Assembly (NCBI GenBank): GCA_916613615.1
Contig: OU744730.1
Coordinates: forward strand, 32,584,815-32,648,814
DNA: 64,000 nt
Origin: Steromphala cineraria
Lineage: Eukaryota > Mollusca > Gastropoda > Trochida > Trochidae
Reading direction: 5' to 3'
The notes beneath the pieces were generated by a model that was not told where the DNA came from, did not search any database, and was given only the letters and a program-made list of their open reading frames with translations. Positions within the stretch are counted from its first letter, which is position 1, and the number at the start of each line of letters is the position of its first letter. Both the position numbers and the translations under genes were made by a program. Below are positions 42,360-55,100 of this stretch, one piece after another.

Positions 42360-42516
42360 TTCATTGATATCAAATCATTGATTCGCTCTCTTTTCTTATA
42401 TTATGTTGTTACTTGTCACTCATATGTATACACATAGATGAGTGACCAGTAACAACATAATATGAAACAAGGGGGCGAATCAATGATATGAATCATATGA
42501 TTTCAATGAAGTTGGA
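42360..42516. repeat. Foldback repeat before the HSF gene
   Basis: 'tattatgttgttacttgtca' followed by 'ctcat' pairs with 'atgagtgaccagtaacaaca' and 'taata' across a short 'atgtatacacatag' centre. Outer segments 'ttcattgatatcaaatcatt' and 'catatgatttcaatgaa' also pair. Imperfect arms of about 70 bases. Confidence 0.75.
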
Positions 42517-42954
42517 CATACAGCTTTTAAGATTAAACACTACACAAGAGCAAGTACCAAAAATATATTATTTCTAGACGCCAAGATTTTCCATAACCAT
42601 AACATCAAGATATACGTTCAGTCATACATATAACCAATTTTGAAAACTCCTTAAGTGCAAATAGTTTCCATTGTCTTTTGTTTAAAAATTATCAGTCTGA
42701 TTAAAATCGACCATGTTTCGAGTAAAATTCTAAAAAAAAATTATCAATATGTATTCTGTCGGGATATGATTCTGTTTACTATCAGGGCTTTTGTTGTAAT
42801 TGGGATCACTAAGGTTTCATACTAAGGCAAGACAGTAAACATACGAAGACGGACTAACCATTAAATCGTATGCAAAGGGCCTGCATTACACGCGAATTCA
42901 ACAGACAACCGTTTGAGTTCCACAGAACTGACATTAGTTGTCAAGTACCAGTTC

Positions 42955-42966
42955 ACGCATGCGCAT
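42955..42966. promoter_or_regulatory. HSF1: NRF1-like palindrome upstream of HSF
   Basis: 'acgcatgcgcat' about 60 bases before the HSF start codon closely matches the palindromic NRF1 site (TGCGCATGCGCA), common in CpG-type promoters. I saw no TATA box nearby and no convincing heat-shock element. Confidence 0.4.
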
Positions 42967-43024
42967 TCGACCAAATAGAGGCCATGCAAGAAAGTACATA
43001 CTTTGCAAAGTAAAAATCATCAAA

Positions 43025-43138
43025 ATGTATTCGAATGTTAACGAAGCTTATGATACCGGTACAGTGCCAGCCTTCTTGAAAAAATTATGGACATTAGTAG
43101 AAGACCAAACTACCGATGAACTCATCTGCTGGGGACAC
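43025..43138 (+). CDS. HSF1: HSF exon 1
   Basis: ATG in 'catcaaaatgtat', donor 'gtgagt', phase 0. Residues 1-38, with '[20 protein letters not shown]', the first DNA-binding helix. Confidence 0.9.
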
Positions 43139-46100
43139 GTGAGTTGAATAAATCTACACTTTGAGAAATGACCCAAAAACTGAAATAAACAAATTTGGAG
43201 TGACACTTCAAAATAAAAGAATTTTGACCATTTTGAGACGTTCTTATTGACTGCAATCACGCTTTTTCATCTCTGTAAATGAAATATATATATTTTGATA
43301 ATTCTAACGCATTGCATTCATTGATTTGGATGTATGCCTTAGTGTCCTAAATATTCATTGTAACTCTTGAAAGAACAGAAATTCTAATCTTGTATTTAGA
43401 TGCAGTTTAATATATATCATGTAAGATTTAATAAATAAAACTTAAACATTTAGTTTATCATATCAAAATCAATCAAAACTGTTAAAACTAGTCATATCAC
43501 TGCTTACAAAAAACTAAATTCATAAATGAATTAATAAACAATTTAAAACAAACAAACCTAGCTTTGTTATTATAAACTCATTGATAATGTTGACATTTTG
43601 GTATGAAGATTGAAACATGATTTAAAAAAATGATTGATTCCTTAAAGTTTTTGAGTTTAAGTTCATTTCCAAATTTCCTTATGAACCAATAAATATATTC
43701 AGGGGTCACAGTTAGTCCTCTAGGGGTGCAGCGTGCTAGCCATTCAGAATAGTGCATTCCTGAGAGCACTAGCCAAAAGACATTCTGACTAGCCAAATAC
43801 ACCAATATAATAGTATATTCTTTAAATTCAACTAGTCCTTCGGACTATCAGTCATTGCACTTTACTAGCCAGCATCTTTTGCACTAGCCATGGGCTACTT
43901 GACTGGTGATAATTTTGAAGCCTGTTATGCCATGTAAGGTGTATTCAAATTGTAGATTTAATTTAAAACTGTGAATTTTACCTTGTTTTTTTCTTATTTG
44001 TTACTATGCCCTTAAACATGAAATATAAAAAACATATCAAACAGATAACAGATTTAGGTCATGGTTCATTGTCTATGTTCATAGCTATTCTATTTATGGC
44101 TAGGCCTTCTATTGTTAATAAGTTATCATACTTGTCAAATTTCAATGCTTTTCCTACTTGAGACAACATGATGAGTGATGACTCATAAATGTATCCGATC
44201 CAAGCTATGTTTTTTTCTTCATGAACACTGAGATAAATGTACTTTTACCAATTGTTCAAGCATTTGAAAAGATTTTCTACCCCTCTATTAACAATTTTAG
44301 AAATGATATTTTTACTAAGTGATGCATTCCTCTATTTCTATCTTTATTTCTTGTAATTTCTGTATATACTCAGACTGTTAAAAATATATGATTATAGCAA
44401 AGCGTATGTTTATTTTCTGTAATTTCTGTATAAACTCTACTTTAAGTTTCGCCGCTAATGGCTGCAATATTGCCAAAGCGGCGCTAAACAATAACTTACT
44501 CACTCACTACTTTAAGTTGTTAAAAATAATAAAGATCCCAAAAATAATCTCAACGAGCATCATAGATGCTAATATTGTCAGATTCTATGGTGTTTGACAG
44601 CATATGTCTGTCCATGTGTACAAAATTGTGAAACTTGAGAAGTATATGAAAGTATATTGCTCATATGGTACACTACATTGAGTGACATGTTTGTGACCAG
44701 TCACTTTGATCTTCATTTTAAGGTCAAAACTTGACTTTGATATTTAACCCTTGTCTGCATAATATCATAGTAACCATTGACAGAATTCTCTTCATGAGTT
44801 ATTGAGAAGAACCATGACCAAGTTAATTTCGGTGTCCTTCACATTTTGGTCAAGGTCACAGCCAAATTTTAGATTTTTTGGCGTGGAAAGCTGATTGTAA
44901 GTTAATGAGATGCACATGGACCCAGTCAATTTTGGTGACCTTTATATTACCAGGATTGTGAAGTCACGGCCAACATTCAATGTGAAGGTCACGACCATCA
45001 TGTGAAATGTTTGACATGAATAGTAGAGAACCTGTGTCACATGTACATCAATTTTTAGCTCATCAGGACTGAAAGTCCAGATGGGCTTATGGCATGGCCC
45101 GTCGTCCGGCGTCCGTCCGTCCGTCGTCCGTCCGTCGTCCGTCCGTAAACTTTTGACACTTTCGACTTCTCCTCATGAACCATACACATTAGAGAGCTGA
45201 AATTTTGTGTACAAGTACCTTAGCATATGGAGATTCTAATTTGTAACTTTGGTGACCCTGTGACCCCAAATAGGGTCACAGGGGTCACAACTTTAAAAAC
45301 CTATTTTCATCTTCTTCTCCAGTTCCAGAAGGACTAGAGAGTTTAAATATATGTGCAGACTCCTTGGCCAATGGGGATTCTAATTTGTAACTTTGGTGAC
45401 CCTGTGATCCCAAATAGGGTCACAGGGGTCACAACCTTAAAAACCTATTTTCATCTTCTTCTCCAGTTCCAAAAGGAGTAGAGAGTTAAAAATTATATGT
45501 GCAGACTCCTTGGACAATGGAGATTCTAATTTGTAACTTTGGTGACCCTGTGACCCCAAATAGGGTCACAGGGGTCACAACCTTAAAAACCTATTTTCAT
45601 CTTCTTCTCCAGTTCTAAAAGGACTAGAGAGTTGAAAATGATATGTGCAGACTCCTTGGCCAATCGGGATTCTTAATTGTAGATTTCGTGACCCCATGAC
45701 CCCAAATAGGGTCACAGGGGTCACAACCTTAAAAACCTATTTTCATCTTCTTCTCCAGTTCTAAAAGGACTAGAGAGTTGAAAGTGATATGTGCAGACTC
45801 CTTGGACAATGAAGATTCTAATTTGTAACTTTGGTGACCCTGTGACCCCAAATAGGGTCACAGGGGTCACAACCTTCAAAAGCTATTTTCATCTTCTTCT
45901 CCAGTTCTAAAAGGACTAGAGAGTTAAAAACGATATGTGCAGACTCCTTGGCCAATGGGGATTCTAAATTGTAGATTTCGTGACCCCATGACCCCAAATA
46001 GGGTCACAGGGGTCACAACCTTAAAAACCTATTTTCATTTTCTTCTCCAGTTCTAAAAGGACTAGAGAGTTGAAAGTGATATGTGCAGACTCCTTGGACA

Positions 46101-49100
46101 ATGGGGATTCTAATTTGTAACTTTAGTGAACCTGTGACCCCAAATAGGGTCACAGGGGTCACAACCTTAAAAACCTATTTTCATCTTCTTCTCCAGTACT
46201 AAAAGGACTATAGAGTTGAAAATGATATGTGCAGACTCCTTGGCCAATCGGGATTCTTAATTGTAGATTTCGTGACCCCATGACCCCAAATAGGGTCACA
46301 GGGGTCACAACCTTAAAAACCTATTTTCATCTTCTTCTCCAGTTCTAAAAGGACTAGAGAGTTGAAAATGATATGTGCAGACTCCTTGGCCAATCAGGAT
46401 TCTTAATTGTTGATTTCGTGACCCCATGACCCCAAATAGGGTCACAGGGGTCACAACCTTAAAAACCTATTTTCATCTTCTTCTCCAGTTCTAAAAGGAC
46501 TAGAGAGTTAAAAACGATATGTGCAGACTCCTTGGCCAATGGGGATTCTAAATTGTAGATTTCGTGACCCCATGACCCCAAATAGGGTCACAGGGGTCAC
46601 AACCTTAAAAACCTATTTTCATTTTCTTCTCCAGTTCTAAAAGGACTAGAGAGTTGAAAGTGATATGTGCAGACTCCTTGGACAATGGGGATTCTAATTT
46701 GTAACTTTAGTGAACCTGTGACCCCAAATAGGGTCACAGGGGTCACAACCTTAAAAACCTATTTTCATCTTCTTCTCCAGTACTAAAAGGACTAGAGAGT
46801 TGAAAATGATATGTGCAGACTCCTTGGCCAATCGGGATTCTTAATTGTAGATTTCGTGACCCCATGACCCCAAATAGGGTCACAGGGGTCACAACCTTAA
46901 AAACCTATTTTCATCTTCTTCTCCAGTTCTAAAAGGACTAGAGAGTTGAAAATGATATGTGCAGACTCCTTGGCCAATCAGGATTCTTAATTGTTGATTT
47001 CGTGACCCCATGACCCCAAATAGGGTCACAGGGGTCACAACCTTAAAAACTTATTTTCATCATCATCTTTAGCTCCTAAAGGTCTATTGAGCTGAAAGAC
47101 TGCATGTAGACTCCTTGGCCAATTGGGATTCTAAACTGTAGGTTTTGTGATCCCATGACCCCAAATAGGGTCACAGGGGTCACAATCTTAAAAACCTATT
47201 TTTCTCCATTAGATGACAGTCTATGGCAAATTTATTTCTCCTTGGATATTTTAGTGTGGACTTCTTTCACTGTCTGATATTGGCGATCTAGAAAGTGTTG
47301 AATAATAATACATTTGTTTTGTAATTTTTTTATAGGTTTTCTTGCAATAGTTAACATCAGTTTCATTTTTAGCTCATCTGGCCTGTATAAAGCAAACTTG
47401 ATATGATGCCTGATGAGCTACAGAGCCAATGGCTCTATTTTTGTACATTCTAAAAGACCATAAACATTTTAATATTTGATTGAAAGAATCTTTTTCAAGG
47501 TACAATCTAAATCAAGAGATCTAAGCACTGTCATGGTCAACTATTGAATTAAACAGGATTTACAAAAGACATTGCCATTAAGCCGAGTTCTATTTAATTT
47601 CCTTTCCATATCAGCAAACTTTCCTGTCCACAACTAGTAATAAGCTAATAACTAGTCTTCAAGCATATTATTCAAATCTATATCAAGACATTAGATTTCA
47701 TGGGCAAGTATACAAATCCGTGATAGTTTGAACTTGAAATATTATATAATGTTTCGTTTAAGCATATCATTTATATATTGAGAGGGGGCGTAGCTCAGTG
47801 GTAGAGTGTCCGCTCGTCATCCGGAAGACCGGGGTTCGATTCCCGGTCGTGTCATACCAAAAGACTTTAAAAGTTGGGAATTGTTGCTGTCTTGCTTGAC
47901 ACTCAGCATTGTGAAGGCAGAACAACGCCTTAACTGGCGCTGCACTGTGGCTGCCGGGTGCTTCGGCACAAGACAAATTTCCAATATGTATGTATGTACC
48001 GAGGACAATAAAGTGTTACCGGTATTATTATTGATTTTCATATTTCAGACGGGAACCAGTTTCCATGTATATGACCAGTCAAGGTTTGCACGAGAGGTTC
48101 TCCCTCATTACTTCAAGCATAGCAACATCGCCAGCTTCATCCGCCAGCTCAACATGTGTGAGTAGAAATTGTCTTTTCACATTTATCTGCAGTAAACACT
48201 TAAAGGGCTGGTCTTATCAACTTTAGGTTTGTTTGTTGTTTTTTACCTTGGATTAAACACTTTCCATCAGATTTAGTTTTCAAACCAAATAAAGATATTC
48301 ATAGTGGGGGAAGTGGGGGTTCAATTGAGGGTAGAGTTTCATCCAGGGGGGTTAACCCTTTTTGCTAATTGCTAGTGAAGTTTTTAAAAGATTAAAACGG
48401 GGAAGAGAGAGTTAAACCCATTACTCTCTCCCCCCCTCTGGATCTATGGATAAGATATAAGCAAATTTAGATATAATTGATATAATTAGCAACCTAAATA
48501 TTACACTCAGTTTTTAGTACAGCATATTATAATCTTTTAATGATATATAATCATGTTTTAATAAGATATATTAATAGAGCAGTGTCCCCTAAAATTTGTT
48601 TCCAAAAAAAACCAACCCTTATGGAACATCTTAAAAGCATGATTCCATGGAAAAGTTATTACATCACACTACAATTACCAAATTTACTTTGATAATTTTC
48701 TGAGTATTGTTTAGTTCCTTTGGTTCAAATCATTTGCTATTTAGGTAAACAGGAATTGGACTCCATCACCCAGACAGGCTAAACTTGTTAATAATGTTGT
48801 CAAACAGGTCCAACTTCAAAGGTAACTTGGATGTCAAGTTTGTTTGGTTCAGAAGAAGTCATTTAGTTTGACAGCAGCTTCTGAAATGTCAGTGTTGTTT
48901 ATTTTGGGTAAAAAATACCATTCTTTTCATAGCTCCAGCAAGATTTGTGGGTATGTTGACAAAGTCTTTAAAGTAAGCACTCAGATATAATTGGAAGCAA
49001 GTCTACATGATGGCTAGTTTTAAAGGAGCATCAGTTTCTTTTTTAAGTTCTATTTATTATTATTACTATTTATTGTAATACCGTCCCTGGGATATAGTCA

Positions 49101-52100
49101 TCATCATGTCCGTCTGTCTGTCCATCCATAATCATTTAGTTTCTGGAGCAGAACTCAAAAACTATTTGACATAGCTTAATAATATGTGGATTAGGTAGCT
49201 TATGTAAATGTGCCTTTTGGATATTTCAACTTCTTTGAATTAGTGGCGGAAACAGACCGGTAGGATGTGTCATCTTTTTATGACTCTTGTTCTCATTGGC
49301 TATAATAATTTCGACATGCTGCCCTTTTTCTTATCAAAGTGTAATCTCATGAACCTTTGTACTTTAAATTTGGTAATGGTAATGGGTGATGAGTGATAGT
49401 CTGAGAGGATAATAAAAACTTCATGATAATAACATTATGGAGATATTTTTTATTAGCAAGAAATTGTCTCGTCCAAAGTGTTTTGTTGCGTTTCAATGTT
49501 TGTATATCAAAAAGGTTATTTTGAACCCTGCAATTATGATAAGGGATTCTTTCATGAACAGCAATAAACAGATGATCCTTTGGTGCACTACTCTTCTCAA
49601 GTTGGGTTTCTGATAATGGTGAACACAAAGACACTGATTGTTATGTTGTGTTGCAGACGGGTTCCGGAAGGTTGTGAGCGTAGAGACGGGTGCCCTGAAG
49701 GTTGAGAAGGATGACCTGGAGTTCCACCACCCGTACTTCATGCAGGGCCACGAGGACCTCCTGGACAACATCAAGAGGAAGGTCAGATATACAGTTGAGA
49801 TTTGTGGTTGTTTTGAAGTAATAGGCATCTCAGTGGAATCAGGGAGATGATTTTGTAGGTTCAAGCCCACCCTTTTTATATTATAATAAAAATAAAAATA
49901 AATATGATAAATAATATAATAAAAATAATAATAAAATAAAAAATAATGACAATTTTTAAGCCTCATATCCAGTGCAAGCACTGCTCATTGGCTGTGCAAT
50001 ATTACCCTGAAGGAAATGTAATTTCAAAGCCTCTACTAAGCGCTCTGCGCGACCACATATGTCCGTATTCCCCGTATTCAGGTACCCAATTGTACAGCTG
50101 GGTAGACTGAGTGCAATGTGGATAAAGTGCCTTGCCCTAGGACACACCACAGTGTAAAGCCCAGGTCACAAATCTTTGGTGTCTCCACCTGGATTCGAAC
50201 CTGGGTTTTTGGCATGACAGGCCAGCATGCTAACCACTACCCCACTGTGCTCCACGCTTTAGAAAAAACACCATACATTGTTTGGTTAAAATTTAGAGAA
50301 ATAGAGTTATTTGGTTGTTTTTTTGTGAAGTAAGGGAGTGAGGATAGCAGTCTGATTAAACTGCTATGAGGAAAATTTTAAAATTATTTTGTCTATCTGG
50401 GTTTGAAATTAATCAAGCTGGGTTATTCTCTCTGTCATTTGTGGGAATAGGCTTCTGCAGGTTCAATCCCACATTGCTTGGTTTTCCTTAACAAGTAGGG
50501 TGATTTAGTATACAATAAACGGGACAACTGTTGAACAGTAATTAGGACTTGGAAAGGATAGGCGTACTTCTGTGAAAACATACATAAAGTATGGAACATT
50601 TTCGAATTTGTTTTACAATGCCTTGAAAATTTCTTCAGCAAATGCTTTAAAATGTGAAAAGGCCTAGACATGTGGAAAGAAAGTATATTAGCTGAATAAA
50701 GTTGATATGAACAGAGAGGTACCTGTTATTGAAGATTTTAGAAATTTTAACTGTAGTACTGAGCCAAGTCTGGCTTTTGGTGTAAAAATTGGAAAAGAGT
50801 TTTGTGTGTTAAAGCTGATATGATCAGATTTGCACAACTTTTGTGTAACTGATGATTCTAGATATTTCAACTATAGTGAGCCAAATCTGAGTTTTGGTGT
50901 AAAATTTTGATAAGAGTTGAATATGTAACAGCTGATATGATCAGATAATCACAATGTATGTGTAACTGAAGATTCCATGGCTCTAAGTGTAGATATATTC
51001 TCTGACTACAGGTGTCCCCAGGTATGAAGGTGGACTCTGTGAGGCTGAAGCAGGAGGACGTGAGCAAGGTACTCACTGATGTCAGGAACCTCCGAGGCAA
51101 ACAGGACAACATCAGCGCCAAGATGGACTCTCTCAAGAGGTGGGATAAGAAAAAAGTTGATAAGGGCTTGTTGTTTGAAAAAATTACGAGCCCCCACTAG
51201 ACAACAACACTTTGCTACAGAACACTCAGCAAATGTTTTACTTACTACACAAAAATTCTCTTTAGTTTAAGGACCACCTTGGAACTATTTGCCATGAGAT
51301 TGAATAACCGTTCACCAGAATCATCACAACGTTATTGATGTGTGTAATTGATGTGTGTGTATATATGTAACCTGATGAATTGTTGTATTTCAGAGAGAAT
51401 GAAGTCCTATGGAGAGAAGTAGCAAGCCTGAGGCAGAAACATATCAAGCAACAGCAGATTGTCAACAAGGTTTGTACAAAAAAATATGATGATAATGATA
51501 AAATTTTATCTAATGAAACAATCATTCGGGATTCATTGTGTGCAGCAGAGGATGGTAGCCACAGTGAAGCAACAGTTCAAGTGAAATTCTATCGTTACAT
51601 ACTGATTTGGAAGCAATTAAGGAACATACCCATCTTTTAATATATTTGATGTGAAATGATCGGAAGGCTTCCCATGTCACAATTACCATTTGTGCTACAT
51701 TCCCAGGTTCCCAGGTTGAGCATCATAATTTATATAAATATACTTTCTCTTTGCCACCTCAAAAGGGTAATTAAAGTTATTTATTTATTTTTTTTGTCAA
51801 GAGGAGAGATAACTTTAATGCCATTAACTCCATTTGATCAATAGTTTGTAGTCAAACCATTAAAGATTTTATTTTCTCTGCAGCTGATTCAGTTCCTAGT
51901 CACAATGGTGAGGGGAAATCGCGAGATTCCCAACCAACGGAAGAGAGTTATGCCCCTTATGTTAAACGATGCATCCCAGATCGCAGCCAAACAACCCAAA
52001 CTGGGTCGTCAGTTGTCTATTGAAGAGAAGAACAAGGGATACACAGTGGCCTCGGTGAGTTGCTTGGTGTTGACTTTTGCACATGAGGCTCATTAGCCAC

Positions 52101-55100
52101 AAGAAAACTGTTCTTCATGCAGTTTGTTAACTATAAGACCTTTTTGAAATATTAATGAACTTCAAACAAGGTGTCAAACTTCACAACAGATGTACTTCAG
52201 AGATACAGAATATCCTCAACAAAAAAAGCTTAAGACCAACCCTTATCCATTGCATTATATATATTGCATCATATAATACTAAAATGGTCAAACCTATTTT
52301 CTGCCTGACAGTTTGTATTCTTAGAAAAGATATGAATTTCTAGAGGGAAATCTTGTTGAAATGGGTCGAGTATATCTTGACGACAGGAACTGAGTAACAA
52401 GCATATGCCATATTCATAAACAGTTGGTGCAACAGCCTCATGAACTATCACCAATGAAAGTGACTGCATCGCCAAAAAACAAAAAGAACTTAATAAAGTG
52501 ATTGTGTCTTATATGTCATTTTCCATGAACCATTTGAGAACAAGAATCTTGGCCATGATTGTGCTGCTTTCAATATAAATTTTTTCATGGCCAGTTGTGA
52601 GATAATGATCTTTGAAGAGAAAGAAATCATTATGGGGCAACAGGGTGGTTAAACGGAGAAGATTTCATTCTTTAGCTACAAACAATTCTCCGTGCCACAT
52701 TTCATTGTATGGAACCACCTTGAAGCTTCAGGTTCTTTCCCTATGAAGAGGTCACCAGGAAATATAAATTTGACCATCACTTAGTATACGACCTATACAA
52801 TTTCTCTATATGGAAAATCTTGTCTGTTTGTTTGGATATATTTGAATGTGCATTAACATTTTGTTCTATTTGTTTCTTACATGCCATTGCTAATGAATCA
52901 TTTCCGCTCCAGCCATCTCCTCAAGGAGTTACGTTTACGGCCCCACAGACGTCTGGCCCAATCATCCACGATGTGACGGACACGCTGACAGATTCTCTCT
53001 CGCCAGTAGACCTCATTGAAACCACTGAAATATCTCCTGTATGTTATCTTTGAAATTACACTATTCAAAAGAATCTAAGGAACATTTGTATTTGTATAAA
53101 CTTTATATATAAGCACATGGTCAATGTATGTAATTTATTTGATGATCACTATCTTACTGACAGTTTTGAATCAAATGGTGAACGTGATAAAAAGAAGTTG
53201 TTTTGAGCTTTCATGTCAGAAAGAAAGCAGAGATAAAAACTGAAAGTCACATGTCAGCTGAGGCAGATTTAAAACAATGTAATTTTGACTTTATTACTTT
53301 GCAAGCAATATCCCTGGTAGTAAATTGCTTGACAAAGAGATTTGAAATTCCAAAATTTCAAAATCTTTAGTTTAGATATCAATAGCCCTTTGTTGGGGAT
53401 GCATATGGGTAGGATAAAACTTCAAACAAATAAATTCCTTTTGAGCTGAGTAGTAAATGTAAAAAAAAGGAACAATATAAAATAGCCTGTATGGAAAAAG
53501 CTGCTCAAATGTAAATATGATCTTGATCAACAAATGGCCTTCATAAATGAACTATCAAGTACAAATTTCTGAAAATAGGTTCACATGAAAATTGTCAATT
53601 GCAGTTTTCGTGAGGAATATTTGAGACGTTTAGCCCACAATATTATTTGAATAAAGAAGTAATTAAAAAGGAAAATTAGAAGGAATAAACTTGAGAAATT
53701 TATAATCTCTTGGGTAAAAACACATGCTACCTTGAGACTACTTAAATGACAATGCATCATCATAATATATTGTGTTTGTTTCTATCAAATCTTCATACTG
53801 CTTCAGCCACTATATTCAGTACCCATTGTATCCTAATCCTATGTTACAGATGGATATGCTGACGGCAGTGAGCCAAGCAAACAACCTCGTCACGGCGACC
53901 CCGACTGTCACCCTTGCAGAACCCTCCATCTCGAATAATGCCGTCACGACTAAAACATCCACAGTTCCCTCCTCCTCTCTCTTCAATCAGGCACTCGACA
54001 AGTGAGCAATTTTCTTATTATTAGTGCTAAGAAACTTGTGTAAAATTATATTAAATGCACATTCATGACGTGCCTCTTCCACACCCTAGGGCATGCTCAA
54101 AGCACCAAATACAGGATAATATTTAGTCAATAGTGACATAAGTTATAAGTAATATTCAGAGAAAAGATTTCTAAAGTGTCATAGCGCAGTGGTTAGCACA
54201 TTCAGCTTAAAATCAGGAGGTCTGTGGTTTGAATCCCGCCGGACGCTCGACAACTTTGTCTGCAGTAGTGAACTGTTCTACAGGCAGTAAGGTTTTGATG
54301 TAATCACCTAATTTCAGCACTGTAACACCAATGGTTCACTAGTCCAGCTGATGCTTGAAGGTTTCACCGCAATACATAGCCACAATAATGTTACAGGCTT
54401 TCTCCCTGCATTAAAACTAGCAGCTGTGATATGAGTGAATACTCTTGAAAGTGGCCTTAAACCCATATTTTATTCAACAAAGTAAAGTGTATTTGTCTGT
54501 CCACACATACATCAAAATTGACTGAGCATAACTTGAAAACTAAACTACAGTCTTAGTAGGAATGTCAGCTTTGTGTACTGCTGTGTTGTGCTAAGTCTTT
54601 TTTAAAATTCAAACAGACAAGTTTGAACAATAAGTAGAACACTAAGAGAAGACATCACCCAATGTTTCAGGAAGGACGTGAGTGAGCAGCTAGACGTCCT
54701 CCAGACGGATATCGAGGAGTTGAAGGACCTACTGTCCGGCGGTCAGTACAACCTGGACTCCAGTATGCTGCTCGGGGTATGTGCCTACCGTCTCACACTT
54801 AATCATTAGAGATTTTAGATTTGAAGTTCAATTTCAAAGCCGTGGGCTGTTTTGAGTTGGCTGTTGTGGGGGTGTTGAGAATGTGTTGCTGTTCTGAATC
54901 TGTTAAGAATCTTTTGCGAGTTTGTTGCAAATCTGTTGGAGTATGTTGTCCATCTGATTAAGATTTCTTGTGTTGTGAATCTTGTATAAGTCTTTTTGAA
55001 TTCGTTGTGAGTCAGTTGTGAACCTGTTTTTAGTGGGTTGTGAGATGTTTGTTAACGGTCTGTTGTGACTTCAAGGAGAGCATATTGTGAGTTCATTGTG

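Noticed and set aside
42890..42930. Heat-shock element before HSF
   Set aside because: 'gttccacagaac' has TTC and GAA four bases apart, not the two bases needed, and no further units follow.
42938..43024. In-frame upstream ATG for HSF at 42938
   Set aside because: It would add 29 residues not seen in HSF proteins and run through the NRF1-like promoter motif; the ATG at 43025 gives the usual short leader before the DNA-binding domain.
47787..47857. tRNA-Asp(GTC)-like gene
   Set aside because: D and T arms and a GTC loop are visible, but the acceptor stem does not pair and a SINE body with an ATT-repeat tail follows directly, so it is a SINE head.
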